15,508 bases of DNA from Campylobacteraceae bacterium (lineage in GTDB: Bacteria; Campylobacterota; Campylobacteria; Campylobacterales; Sulfurovaceae): assembly GCA_026986085.1 (NCBI GenBank), contig JALSPE010000041.1:1-15508 (forward strand), written 5' to 3'. The first letter of the stretch is position 1, and every line of letters starts with the position of its first letter. The notes beneath the pieces are model-generated. The model saw only the letters and a program-made list of their open reading frames with translations, was not told where the DNA came from and did no database searches. This document shows, piece after piece, positions 6,769 to 14,739 of this stretch. Made by a program: the position numbers and the translations under genes.

Positions 6769-6797
6769 TATAATTATATCACAATAAAAACAAGGAG
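6769..6797 (+). promoter_or_regulatory. Extended -10 promoter and RBS of the cytochrome c gene
   Basis: TGG followed by TATAAT (6766-6774) is a perfect extended -10 element behind an AT-rich tract. A strong ribosome binding site AAGGAG lies at 6792-6797, seven bases before the ATG at 6804. The cytochrome is therefore probably transcribed independently and well. Confidence 0.6.
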
Positions 6798-6803
6798 ATT
6801 AAC

Positions 6804-7172
6804 ATGAAAAAAATTGCGTTATCATTAATTTTAGCATGTGGTGTTGCTATGGCAGCAGAAGCAAATGCTACTGAAACAAAAACTGAGGCAGCTACTGCAA
6901 CAAAAACAGAAGCTACTAAAAGTGCAGCAAATGGCGAAGCTTTATTTAAAAAATGTGTAAGTTGCCATGGTGCAAAAGCTGAGAAAAAAGCTCTTGGTAA
7001 ATCTGAAGTAATTGCTGGTTGGGATGCTGCAAAAGTTGAAGAGGCACTTAAAGGTTACAAAGCTGGAACTAGAAATATTCACGGAATGGGTGGATTAATG
7101 AAAGGTCAAGTTGCATCATATAGTGATGATGATATCAAAGCTGTAGCTGAGTATATTAGCAAACTTAAATAG
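6804..7172 (+). CDS. Periplasmic class I cytochrome c (c553-like)
   Basis: A 122-residue precursor with a signal peptide (about 1-18, cleavage after AMA). An Ala/Thr/Lys/Glu-rich linker covers about 19-41, and a compact class I cytochrome domain about 42-122. The haem is attached at CVSCH (C51, C54, H55). The sixth ligand is probably M99 in GLMKGQV, with M95 as an alternative, and the domain closes with the usual helix (DDDIKAVAEYISKLK). This pattern is typical of the small c553-type electron carriers of Campylobacterota. They are thought to shuttle electrons between periplasmic dehydrogenases or the bc1 complex and terminal oxidases or reductases. It has its own promoter and a strong terminator, so it is a single-gene unit. 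The low-complexity linker suggests a flexible spacer before the folded domain. Confidence 0.92.
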   Translation: MKKIALSLILACGVAMAAEANATETKTEAATATKTEATKSAANGEALFKKCVSCHGAKAEKKALGKSEVIAGWDAAKVEEALKGYKAGTRNIHGMGGLMKGQVASYSDDDIKAVAEYISKLK

Positions 7173-7180
7173 TTTAACAG

Positions 7181-7200
7181 GGTCGCTCTTGCGACCATTT
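7181..7200 (+). terminator. Intrinsic terminator of the cytochrome c gene
   Basis: GGTCGC (7181-7186), loop TCTT and GCGACC (7191-7196) form a perfect GC-rich stem that stands out in the AT-rich surroundings. It starts eight bases after the stop codon and is followed by ATTTT. Confidence 0.8.
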
Positions 7201-7212
7201 TAGGAATAGACT

Positions 7213-8082
7213 ATAAAGACTATCTTTAATAACTTTTATAAAAAATATCCATTTATATCATATAATAATTTAATTGACTACTTCTCTATTTTTGGTGGAA
7301 TAGAAGAGATTGATTTAAATCTTTTTGATGGCATTGATAGGGCTATAGAAGATGTTGTCATAGATAATTTAGCATATAAATTAATGCCTTTTTTTATATT
7401 TGATAATCCATTTAGAAAATTTTTAATTGCTCTTGCTAAAAGTGATGGTAAATTGTTTGCTCTTTTAAATAGAGTCAAAGTTGGCGAGGCTTTGGGTTTA
7501 GAGATTGTAAATGAATTGATTGAGAGTAATATAATATATATAGTTAATTCCAGAGAGAAGCCATTTAAAGTCTATAATAAGCAATTAATAAAAAAAGAGT
7601 ATAAAAATTACACTATTGAGCCAAAAATATATTTTACAAAGCCATTTTTTAGATTTTGGTTTCTTTTTGTAGAGCCATATAGAGATAGGGGTATAAATAT
7701 AGATATGCTTTTAGATAATATTAAGAGTAGGGAATATCTATTATCCTCTTTGGTGTTTGAGCAGTTGAGTATAGAGCTTTTAAAGAGCAATTTTAATAAT
7801 ATAGTAGAGATATCATCATATTGGGATATTAATAGTGAATTTGATATCTATGCAAAGTTATCTAATAAAGAGTTTATATTGGGAGAGTGTAAATATAAAA
7901 ACAAACCCATAAATAGGGCAGAGCTTATAAAGTTAAAATATAAAGCAGTAACTTCTAATTTAAGAGTTGATAGATATGCACTATTTTCTAAAAGTGGTTT
8001 TAGTAATGAGTTAAAAAAGTTAAATAGTAATGATTTGCTTTTGTATGAACTTGAAGATTTTAAGAGACTTATTGATATTTAA
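7213..8082 (+). CDS. DUF234 protein (PD-(D/E)XK-like), probable ATA start
   Basis: The first in-frame ATG is at 7384, but it has no ribosome binding site, and the frame stays open upstream to 7210. The upstream 57 codons read as protein (FNNFYKKYPFISYNNLIDYF, then FGGIEEIDLN), and such an FGG segment is what I recall from the N-terminus of this family. AGGA (7202-7205) sits eight bases before the ATA at 7213. A start there gives about 289 residues, the family's usual size as I recall it. The C-terminal half has FTKPFFRFWFLFVEPY and then D211, E225 and K227 (EFDIYA and GECKYK), a PD-(D/E)XK-type pattern. DUF234 is normally the C-terminal part of archaeal-type ATPases. Here it stands alone without Walker motifs. 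Its function is unknown. The 3' end overlaps the mltG end on the other strand by 14 bases. Confidence 0.75.
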   Translation: MKTIFNNFYKKYPFISYNNLIDYFSIFGGIEEIDLNLFDGIDRAIEDVVIDNLAYKLMPFFIFDNPFRKFLIALAKSDGKLFALLNRVKVGEALGLEIVNELIESNIIYIVNSREKPFKVYNKQLIKKEYKNYTIEPKIYFTKPFFRFWFLFVEPYRDRGINIDMLLDNIKSREYLLSSLVFEQLSIELLKSNFNNIVEISSYWDINSEFDIYAKLSNKEFILGECKYKNKPINRAELIKLKYKAVTSNLRVDRYALFSKSGFSNELKKLNSNDLLLYELEDFKRLIDI

Positions 8083-9028
8083 TATACTCTTTTCTAAGTT
8101 TAATATTTTTTATATGCTCTTTGTATTTAGATGAGAAGTTATGTGTTCCTTTACTGTTTTTCATAAAGTATAGGTAGTTTGTATCTACTGGGTTTATTGC
8201 AGATATAATTGCCTCTTTTGATACATTACATATTGGGATAGTTGGTAATCCTTTATGTTTATATGTGTTGTATCTGCTTAAATCATTTTTAATTCTTTGG
8301 GGGGTTACTTTTGTGTGTGAATATTGTCCATAATTTAGCGTTCCATCCATTTGAAGTTTCATCTTTTTATTTAATCTATTGAAAATTACAGATGAAATTT
8401 TTGGCATCTCAGTTCTATTTGCTGCCTCTTTTTCTATAATTGATGCAACTGTAATAATCTTTTTCCACTCTTTTTTATCAAATTTATTAAAGTAAGATAT
8501 TGATATTTTTTTATACTCTTTAAAGCTATTATCAATTAAAAATTTTATAGTATCTCTCTCTTTAAAATATATTGGTATATTATATGTATTTGCTAAAAAA
8601 TTGCCCTCTTTATATGGAGCTAATTCTTTGTAGCTAATTACCAATTTATCTATATTGTAGTTTAGTTTTTTCTTTAACATTTGCAGTATAAAGTATGATG
8701 TTTCACCTGGAATTATAGTTACGGGAGTATAGTGGTTGGCATATGAGCCAACTTGTTTTAAAAATTTATATCTTGGCATTTTTTTACTGTTTATATATAT
8801 CCAGCCTTCTCTTGGATTAGTTGCAATTTTTAAAAATAGCTTATCTAAAAAATTTAGATTATATTTTTTTGTTTTTAGATATTTAATTATTTCAGATGTA
8901 TCAGAAGAGGGTAGTTTTAAATTTTGTTTGGTGTTGATTGGGGTAATAAAATATATAACTACTATTGTAGTTAAAACTATAGTAATTGATAATAGTGAGA
9001 AAATAATTTTTTTTAGCACACTACTCAT
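8069..9028 (-). CDS. mltG: Endolytic murein transglycosylase MltG
   Basis: MltG is an inner-membrane lytic transglycosylase that cuts nascent peptidoglycan strands and so sets glycan chain length. The 319 residues show a short cytoplasmic start, one transmembrane helix (about 8-29), a LysM-like region, and the YceG catalytic domain. That domain contains SIIEKEA, with catalytic glutamate E199 aligning to E218 of E. coli MltG, then VIFNRLNKKMKLQMDGTLNY with D228. The C-terminal segment (LPTIPICNVSKEAI, NPVDTNYLYFM) is also typical. The ATG lies inside the last codons of the permease gene upstream (8-base overlap), so it is the third gene of a secA-permease-mltG unit. No terminator hairpin was seen at its convergent end. 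Confidence 0.93.
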   Translation of the reverse strand: MSSVLKKIIFSLLSITIVLTTIVVIYFITPINTKQNLKLPSSDTSEIIKYLKTKKYNLNFLDKLFLKIATNPREGWIYINSKKMPRYKFLKQVGSYANHYTPVTIIPGETSYFILQMLKKKLNYNIDKLVISYKELAPYKEGNFLANTYNIPIYFKERDTIKFLIDNSFKEYKKISISYFNKFDKKEWKKIITVASIIEKEAANRTEMPKISSVIFNRLNKKMKLQMDGTLNYGQYSHTKVTPQRIKNDLSRYNTYKHKGLPTIPICNVSKEAIISAINPVDTNYLYFMKNSKGTHNFSSKYKEHIKNIKLRKEYIKYQ

Positions 9029-10244
9029 TTCTTAAAATTGTTAAAGCATCTGTTTTAGAAGCTCTTTTTGCAGGATATATAGCTGATAGAAGTATAATAA
9101 TAGATGTTCCAGTAACTATAGTCAAATAGTCGCTTAAAGGTAAATCTATAGGTAGCTTTGATGTCGCATATATATCGGCAGGAAGAGATATGATATTGTA
9201 TGTTGTCAAAAGCCACATTCCAAATACTCCTAATAGTGTTCCAAGTAGCATACCTAAAAGACCTATTATAATCCCAAGATAGAAGAATATTCTACTTATC
9301 TCTTTTGTTGTAGCTCCTAGTGTTTTCATTAGTGCAATTTCGCTTCTTCTGCTCATTACAGTCATTAGTAGTGAAGATATTATATTTAAAGAGGCAACTA
9401 AAATAATTAAAAGAAGAACTAAAAAGAGTGCTTTTTTCTCCATTTGCATAGCTTCGAAAAAGCCTCCATTTTGCTCCCACCAGCCCTCTATTCCTATATC
9501 ATTAGGCAGAAGTTTTTTTATCTCTTTTATAATTTTCATTGGCTCTTTAGCGTAGATATGAATACCATCATACATTCCATCTTTTTTCTTTAAAATTTTT
9601 TCAAATGCTTTATGTGTTGTATATATTATTCCTTTATCATATGCTGTTAATCCAGAGTTAAAGGTAGATACAACTTTTAATCTTTTTTGCAGAGGCATTG
9701 TTCCAAAACCAGCAGCTTGTTGTTTAGAGAAGAACAGAGTTATCTTTTCTCCTTTTTTTAAACCTAAAGATGTAGCCAAACCATCGCCTATTATTGCGCT
9801 ATATTTTGATATTTTAGCATTATTTACTTGGTCATAAGCTTTTTTGAAAATTTTATTTATCTTTGCTTCTTTTTGAAAATCTACGCCATATAGTATAGTT
9901 CCTTGCACACCATCTGCATTTTTTGCAATTACTTGGGTTGTGTAGTAGGGGCTAAATTTCAAATCGGGAAATTTTTTATTTATCTTTTCTATAATATCTT
10001 TAGGGACACCTTTGGTATTATATGCAATAATTGTTAATGGATAGTTCATAATAAAGAGTCTCTTTTTGAACTCTTTGTGTGTTCCATTTGTAACACCTAT
10101 ACCTATCATTAAAACCATAACACCCATTGCAATACCGATTAATGCTAACATTGCCGATATAAAGATAAATGGATTATCTTTATCATATTTAAGATAATGT
10201 TTTATAAATTTTTTTACAAATTTACTACTGTAGCTTTGACTCAT
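9021..10244 (-). CDS. LolC/LolE-type lipoprotein-releasing ABC transporter permease
   Basis: This is a MacB/FtsX-fold permease that should, together with a LolD-type ATPase encoded elsewhere, extract outer-membrane lipoproteins from the inner membrane and pass them to LolA. The chosen ATG at 10244 shares one base with the secA stop (TAATG) and follows AAAGGA, giving 407 residues. An ATG 39 bases further upstream lies inside secA and is less likely. One transmembrane helix is near the N-terminus (FIFISAMLALIGIAMGVMVL). A large periplasmic domain follows, then three helices in the last 150 residues (LFLVLLLIILVASLNIISSL and two more). The linked secA and lolA support the lipoprotein-sorting role. 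A single LolC/E hybrid, as in some other proteobacteria (LolF), is possible. Confidence 0.85.
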   Translation of the reverse strand: MSQSYSSKFVKKFIKHYLKYDKDNPFIFISAMLALIGIAMGVMVLMIGIGVTNGTHKEFKKRLFIMNYPLTIIAYNTKGVPKDIIEKINKKFPDLKFSPYYTTQVIAKNADGVQGTILYGVDFQKEAKINKIFKKAYDQVNNAKISKYSAIIGDGLATSLGLKKGEKITLFFSKQQAAGFGTMPLQKRLKVVSTFNSGLTAYDKGIIYTTHKAFEKILKKKDGMYDGIHIYAKEPMKIIKEIKKLLPNDIGIEGWWEQNGGFFEAMQMEKKALFLVLLLIILVASLNIISSLLMTVMSRRSEIALMKTLGATTKEISRIFFYLGIIIGLLGMLLGTLLGVFGMWLLTTYNIISLPADIYATSKLPIDLPLSDYLTIVTGTSIIILLSAIYPAKRASKTDALTILRNE

Positions 10245-12817
10245 TAAGCAAGCAATCCTTTTTTTGGTCCACTTTTTCCACAACAGTTTTTATACTTCTC
10301 CCCACTTCCACATGGGCAGGGGTCATTTCTTTTGGGTTTTTTATCTATATTTATCTCTTCTTGGCTCTCTTGGTTTTGTTGAGTATCTTCATCGTTATTT
10401 TCATATTCATTATCTACTTGAGGCTCTTCAAAGTTAAATTCTACTCTATGAATTAACTTAATAGACTCTATTTTGATTTTTCTAATTAAATCCTCAAATA
10501 GTTTAAAACTCTCTTGCTTATACTCTGTTAAAGGGTCTTTTTGATTGTATCCTCTAAGTCCTATACCAGTTTTTAGAGTATCCATTTCATATAGGTGGTC
10601 TCTCCATAAATTATCAAGAGTTTGTAGATATATAAGTTTTTCTATCTCTTTTCTTTGCTCTTGGTCAAATGGCTTCATCTTCTCTTCGTATAACTCTTCT
10701 AAAATCTCTAATAGTGTAGATTTTATCTCTGGAGCATCTTTGCCTTCTAATAAATCTCTTGGAAGCTCTACTCCACTTACTTCTGCTACCTCTTGAATTA
10801 AGCAATCTAAATTGTAATCCTCACTAGGTAAGCCCTCTAATATTTCACAATTAGCTAGTAGAAAATCTATTACCTCTTCTCTATTCTCTTTTATTTTAGA
10901 TGCGATATCATAATCTTCATCTATTAACTGGTCTCTAAATTTATATATTGCTTTTCTTTGATAGTTTGCTACATCATCATACTCTAGTAGATGTTTTCTA
11001 GATTCGTAGTGAAGATTCTCTACCTTTTTTTGTGCACTCTCTACACTTCTAGTAACTAGTTTAGAGTCTATAAATTCACCCTTTTTTACACCAATTCTAT
11101 TCATAATAGTTCTTATTTTGTCTCCACCAAATATTCTAAGGAGGTTATCATCTAAACTTAAAAAGAATTGGCTCTCTCCTGGGTCTCCCTGTCTTCCTGA
11201 ACGACCTCTTAATTGGTTGTCAATACGGCGCGACTCGTGCCTTTCTGTTCCTAAAATTGCTAAACCACCCAACTCTTTTACTTCATCGGTAAGTTTAATA
11301 TCAACCCCACGACCAGCCATATTTGTAGCAACTGTAACTGCTCCTTTAAGACCAGCATTCTTGATAATTTCTGCCTCTTTTTCGTGGTTTTTAGCATTTA
11401 GTATATTGTGTGGAATTTTCTCTTTTTTAAGTCTTTCATGAATTAATTCACTCTTTTCTATAGAAGCTGTCCCTATTAGAACGGGCTGCCCTTTTGAGTG
11501 AAGCTCTTTAACTCTAGCAGCAACTGCATCTAGCTTCTCCTCTTCTGTATTAAATATTAAATCATTTTTATCATCTCTTGCTACTGGAAGGTTTGTAGGT
11601 ATAGAGATAACATCTAGGCTATATATTTCAGAAAATTCTGTAGCTTCTGTTTGTGCTGTTCCTGTCATTCCTGCTAATTTATCATATTGTCTAAAGTAGT
11701 TTTGGTAAGTAACCTCTGCTAGTGTTTGAGACTCCTCTTTAATCTCTACCCCTTCTTTAGCCTCAAGTGCTTGATGGAGTCCTTCGCTAAATCTTCTTCC
11801 TTCACTAAGTCTGCCTGTAAATTCATCTACTATAATAATTTCACCATCTTTTACAACATAATCTACATCTTTTTCAAATAGATAGTTTGCTTTTAGAGCT
11901 TGGTCTAAGTGATGAGTCAATATTGCATTCTCTAGGCTATATAGATTACCTACGCCAAATAGATCTTCTGCTTTTTGAAGCCCCTGTTCGGTTAAAGTTA
12001 TCTGCTTATTCTTCTCATCAACTATAAAATCGCCAGTTGTTTTTTTACTCTCTCCTGGTTTTGTTGGTAACTCTTTACCTTTTTCTAATTTTAATGCAAT
12101 TTCATTAGCAACACTATACCATTTTTGATCTCTTTGTGTTGGTCCAGAGATAATAAGGGGTGTTCTAGCTTCATCTATAAGGATAGAATCTACTTCATCA
12201 ACAATAGCGTAGTAGTGGTCTCTTTGAACTTTTTGATCTTTTGAACTTTTCATATTATCTCTTAGATAATCGAAGCCAAATTCATTATTTGTTCCATAAG
12301 TTATATCAGCTTCATATTGCTCTTTTCTTTGGTAATCGTCATATATATCTCCAGTTATACATCCTGTTTTGTATCCTAAAAACTCATAAATCTGACCCAT
12401 CTCTTTTGCATCTCTTGATGCTAGATAATCATTTACCGTAACAAGATGAACACCACGACCAATCATTGCATTTAGGGCTACTGCTAATGTCGCAACAAGT
12501 GTTTTACCTTCACCAGTTTTCATCTCTGCTATATTGCCATCGTGCAAAACCATACCGCCAATTAATTGAACATCATAATGGCGCATTCCCAAAACTCTTT
12601 TACTAGCCTCTCTGGTAATTGCAAAAGAGTCATTTAAAACATCATTTAAGCTTTTCTGTTTATCTTTAACACTCTGTTTTAATTCTTCAAAAGCATCTTT
12701 TAACTCATCATCACTTAACTTTTCATATTTGCTCTCTAGGGCATTAATCTCTTTAGCTCTTTTGGCATATTTTTTAACTTTTCTATCGTTTGCTGTTCCA
12801 AATATCTTTTTAATCAT
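10244..12817 (-). CDS. secA: Preprotein translocase ATPase SecA
   Basis: SecA is the ATP-driven motor that pushes unfolded precursor proteins through the SecYEG channel. The 857 residues are full length. Walker A is at 99-106 (MKTGEGKT), and the DEAD-type Walker B is DEVD at 207-210, followed by SILIDEART. The preprotein-crosslinking region follows, then nucleotide-binding domain 2 (GRGVDIKL, RIDNQLRGRSGRQGDPG). The helical scaffold and wing regions come next. A Glu/Asp/Gln-rich linker leads to a C-terminal zinc finger, CPCGSGEKYKNCC (C834, C836, C845, C846), which binds SecB and phospholipid in other bacteria. The ATG at 12817 is preceded on its strand by AAAAGG. It is the first gene of the minus-strand unit and is divergent from lolA. 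Confidence 0.98.
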   Translation of the reverse strand: MIKKIFGTANDRKVKKYAKRAKEINALESKYEKLSDDELKDAFEELKQSVKDKQKSLNDVLNDSFAITREASKRVLGMRHYDVQLIGGMVLHDGNIAEMKTGEGKTLVATLAVALNAMIGRGVHLVTVNDYLASRDAKEMGQIYEFLGYKTGCITGDIYDDYQRKEQYEADITYGTNNEFGFDYLRDNMKSSKDQKVQRDHYYAIVDEVDSILIDEARTPLIISGPTQRDQKWYSVANEIALKLEKGKELPTKPGESKKTTGDFIVDEKNKQITLTEQGLQKAEDLFGVGNLYSLENAILTHHLDQALKANYLFEKDVDYVVKDGEIIIVDEFTGRLSEGRRFSEGLHQALEAKEGVEIKEESQTLAEVTYQNYFRQYDKLAGMTGTAQTEATEFSEIYSLDVISIPTNLPVARDDKNDLIFNTEEEKLDAVAARVKELHSKGQPVLIGTASIEKSELIHERLKKEKIPHNILNAKNHEKEAEIIKNAGLKGAVTVATNMAGRGVDIKLTDEVKELGGLAILGTERHESRRIDNQLRGRSGRQGDPGESQFFLSLDDNLLRIFGGDKIRTIMNRIGVKKGEFIDSKLVTRSVESAQKKVENLHYESRKHLLEYDDVANYQRKAIYKFRDQLIDEDYDIASKIKENREEVIDFLLANCEILEGLPSEDYNLDCLIQEVAEVSGVELPRDLLEGKDAPEIKSTLLEILEELYEEKMKPFDQEQRKEIEKLIYLQTLDNLWRDHLYEMDTLKTGIGLRGYNQKDPLTEYKQESFKLFEDLIRKIKIESIKLIHRVEFNFEEPQVDNEYENNDEDTQQNQESQEEINIDKKPKRNDPCPCGSGEKYKNCCGKSGPKKGLLA

Positions 12818-12834
12818 TTTTTGTTTACCTTTTA

Positions 12835-12880
12835 ATCTTAATGGTAAGATAAATTTGGCTTATTTTATCTAAATTATAAT
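12835..12880 (-). promoter_or_regulatory. secA leader: hairpin and probable -10 box
   Basis: On the secA strand a TATAAT lies at 12878-12873, about 56 bases before the start codon. Between it and the ribosome binding site, the inverted repeat ATCTTA/TAAGAT (arms 12835-12840 and 12845-12850) forms a small perfect stem with a 4-base loop. The element is small, and any regulatory role is speculative. Confidence 0.35.
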
Positions 12881-12936
12881 TAATTAATGGTTCAATAATT
12901 TCAATTTAGCCTAATTTTGCTTTTTATTCACAAAAT

Positions 12937-12970
12937 TATAGTAAACTTTTACAAAATAAAATAAAAAAGG
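12937..12970 (+). promoter_or_regulatory. Probable lolA promoter and RBS
   Basis: A TATAGT -10-like hexamer (12937-12942) follows a T-rich tract, and AAAAAAGG (12963-12970) precedes the ATG at 12977. It should drive the lolA-arsC-regulator unit, away from secA. Confidence 0.4.
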
Positions 12971-12976
12971 TTTTCA

Positions 12977-13501
12977 ATGAAAAGAGGATTATTATCAATA
13001 GTGTTTGCTACAACTATTGCTTTTTCTAGTGGAATATCAGTTCCAACTGCATTTAAGGCAAATTTTACACAGATAGTTAAAAATAGAAAGGGAAAAACAA
13101 TTAAATACAAAGGGGTAATTGTATTTAACTCGCCATCTGAGACTAAATGGAGATATAACTCTCCTACGAAAAAAGAGGTTTGTAGTAGTGGTAAAGATTT
13201 AGTTGTAATTGATCACGATTTAGAGCAAGTTAGCTATTATAGTATAGATAGAGGTTTAAATTTAATTAGAGTTTTAAGAGATGCCAAACTTCATAAAGGT
13301 AGAACATATGTTACCAAATTTAAAGGAAAGTATTATACAGTTGTGCTAACTAGTGGTGGGAAGATAGAGCAGATTGCATATAAAGATAATTTAGATAATC
13401 AAGTAAATATTATCTTTACAAATACAAAATATTATGATAGACTTTTGCCTGGAAGAAAATTTGTATGCGCTCGTCCAAAGGGGTATGACGCAATATATTA
13501 A
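12977..13501 (+). CDS. lolA: Outer-membrane lipoprotein chaperone LolA
   Basis: LolA carries lipoproteins across the periplasm from the Lol ABC transporter to the outer membrane. The 174-residue precursor has a signal peptide (about 1-20). A beta-rich domain follows, with the hallmark opening FKANFTQIVKN and then KGVIVFNSPSETKWRYNSP. That last stretch corresponds to the conserved 'G.f.f..P...rw.y..P' region of the LolA half-barrel. A mid-region (GKDLVVIDHDLEQVSYYSID) continues the fold. Two cysteines (C68 and C164) may be paired. The neighbourhood fits: secA and a LolC/E-type permease lie divergently on the other side of a 159-bp gap, as I recall from Campylobacter jejuni. The next gene starts nine bases after its stop. 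Confidence 0.88.
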   Translation: MKRGLLSIVFATTIAFSSGISVPTAFKANFTQIVKNRKGKTIKYKGVIVFNSPSETKWRYNSPTKKEVCSSGKDLVVIDHDLEQVSYYSIDRGLNLIRVLRDAKLHKGRTYVTKFKGKYYTVVLTSGGKIEQIAYKDNLDNQVNIIFTNTKYYDRLLPGRKFVCARPKGYDAIY

Positions 13502-13510
13502 GGATTATAG

Positions 13511-13858
13511 ATGATAGAGATTTGGCACAATAGTAGATGTTCAAAATCAAGAGCGGCTCTTAATTATTTAAAAGATAATGGTATCGAGTTTAAGGTAAAA
13601 GAGTATCTTAAAGAGCAAATTAGTAAAGATGAATTAGAGTCGATATTAAAAAAGTTAAATAAAAGACCTAGTGAAGTTATAAGAAAAAAAGAGGCACTAT
13701 TTAAAGAGTTAAATTTAAAAGATGCTTCTGAAGATGAGTTGCTTGAGGCTATGGTTAATTACCCTAAACTTATAGAGAGACCTATTGTTGTAAATGAAGA
13801 TAAAGCTGTAATTGCAAGACCACTAGAGGAGATAGAAAAGGTTATTAAAGATGCTTAG
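13511..13858 (+). CDS. ArsC/YfgD-family thiol oxidoreductase (arsenate reductase-like)
   Basis: The 115 residues form a complete glutaredoxin-type ArsC domain. The catalytic cysteine C10 sits in HNSRCSKSR. The three arginines that bind arsenate in E. coli ArsC have counterparts here: R58 in IRKKE, R90 in ERPIVV and R103 in ARP. The HNxRCSKSR form of the active site is closer to the YfgD branch than to plasmid ArsC, which has a different Cys context. Some members reduce arsenate with glutathione and glutaredoxin, while the role of others is not known. No ars genes lie beside it, so arsenic resistance is not supported by context. AAGGAT just after the lolA stop is the ribosome binding site. Its last eight bases overlap the next gene, so the two are translationally coupled. 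Confidence 0.85.
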   Translation: MIEIWHNSRCSKSRAALNYLKDNGIEFKVKEYLKEQISKDELESILKKLNKRPSEVIRKKEALFKELNLKDASEDELLEAMVNYPKLIERPIVVNEDKAVIARPLEEIEKVIKDA

Positions 13859-14525
13859 TAGTTCAACTAATTTAGGACCTTTTGTTGGGTTTAATGCCAA
13901 TTTGTCTAGTGAGTTTAGAAAGTATGGTGAGATTGTCGCTTTTAAAAAAGATACAACTATGTTTGATTGCGATGAAACAATGAAGTGGTTTTATGTATTT
14001 ATTAGTGGTAAAGTTAAGGTTTTTGATATTAATTTTGAAACCAATAGAGAACAGACACTCTATATGTTGATAAGAGGAGATATGTTTGATTTGGTAACCT
14101 TGCTAGATGGATTAGAGCATAATTTGGCTACAGAGGTTATAGAAACTGGAGAGTTAATTAGATTTCCTATTAATAAAGTTAGAGAGTGGATGAGAGATTA
14201 TGTAGATTTTGCTCAATTGATATATAGATATGTTGCAATGCAGATGAGAGCTATTGAGTCGTTAGCTATAGATTTATCGCTATATGATACAAAAGAGAGA
14301 TTACTTAAACTTTTACTTAAAAATATAAATATGATTGAAAAAAGAGGTGTTAGTATTCTTGATAACTTATCTCATACAGAGATAGCAAATTTAATTGGAA
14401 CAGTTAGACATATTATTGATAGGCATCTTAAGAGTCTTAAAAAAGAGGGTATAATAGATATAGAAAATAGAAAAATAGAGTTGAAAAACGCAAAAAAAGT
14501 TTTAGATTTATTGACCTCTTACTAA
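13851..14525 (+). CDS. Crp/Fnr-family transcriptional regulator
   Basis: The 224 residues contain a cyclic-nucleotide-binding-like beta-barrel (about 15-115) and a long dimerisation helix (about 115-143). A C-terminal winged helix-turn-helix follows at about 150-224, with the recognition part near LSHTEIANLIGTVRHIIDRH (173-192). Only one cysteine (C40) is present, so an FNR-like iron-sulfur cluster is not possible. The barrel also lacks an obvious cAMP-binding set, so the effector is unknown. Nitric-oxide or redox sensing by haem, as in some Campylobacterota Crp/Fnr proteins, is conceivable but not shown. The ATG at 13851 overlaps the end of the ArsC-like gene. It is the last gene of the lolA unit, and no clear terminator follows. 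Confidence 0.88.
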   Translation: MLSSSTNLGPFVGFNANLSSEFRKYGEIVAFKKDTTMFDCDETMKWFYVFISGKVKVFDINFETNREQTLYMLIRGDMFDLVTLLDGLEHNLATEVIETGELIRFPINKVREWMRDYVDFAQLIYRYVAMQMRAIESLAIDLSLYDTKERLLKLLLKNINMIEKRGVSILDNLSHTEIANLIGTVRHIIDRHLKSLKKEGIIDIENRKIELKNAKKVLDLLTSY

Positions 14526-14569
14526 TTAATATATGTAAACTTTTTATTGTTTATAAGCAATTCACTTTG

Positions 14570-14591
14570 AGTTGCCACTTAGTTGCCACTT
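14570..14591. repeat. Tandem 11-bp direct repeat
   Basis: Two identical, adjacent copies of AGTTGCCACTT lie at 14570-14580 and 14581-14591. The 11-bp period equals about one helical turn, so the copies would face the same side of DNA, as with paired protein-binding sites. They are more GC-rich than their surroundings. The function is unknown. Confidence 0.6.
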
Positions 14592-14657
14592 AATATAGTA
14601 TTATTTCCATAATATCTAGTAAAAATAAAATTAACTCCAAAAAAAATGGTATTTTAA

Positions 14658-14739
14658 TTTACATATAAGTTACATTTTTGTATTATATCTTCAAGATTTA
14701 TCAAATTATCGATATATCTTTAAATATAATACTAAGGAA
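14658..14739 (+). promoter_or_regulatory. Probable promoter and RBS of the surface-protein gene
   Basis: TTTACA (14658-14663) and TATTAT (14681-14686) are separated by 17 bp, a standard sigma-70 layout. A second TATAAT at 14725-14730 is too close to the start to keep the ribosome binding site AAGGAA (14734-14739) fully in the message. The upstream pair is therefore preferred. Confidence 0.45.

Noticed and set aside
8736..9035. 99-codon hydrophobic open frame opposite mltG
   Set aside because: It is the complement of the MltG transmembrane and N-terminal coding region, and it has no start signals of its own.
10245..10283. Upstream ATG for the Lol-type permease (13 extra residues)
   Set aside because: It lies inside secA without a good ribosome binding site. 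The ATG at 10244 has a TAATG overlap and AAAGGA before it.
10545..10796. 83-codon open frame on the plus strand opposite secA
   Set aside because: It lies wholly antisense to the conserved secA coding region, has no ribosome binding site and reads as a Ser/Pro-rich shadow sequence.
11118..11441. 107-codon open frame on the plus strand opposite secA
   Set aside because: It is antisense to the SecA nucleotide-binding domain 2 coding region and has the biased composition of a shadow frame.
13511..13858. Arsenic resistance operon
   Set aside because: No arsB, acr3 or arsR-type gene lies beside the ArsC-like gene, and its active site looks more like the YfgD branch.
13851..14525. FNR-type oxygen-sensing regulator
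   Set aside because: Only one cysteine is present, so the four-cysteine iron-sulfur cluster of FNR cannot form.
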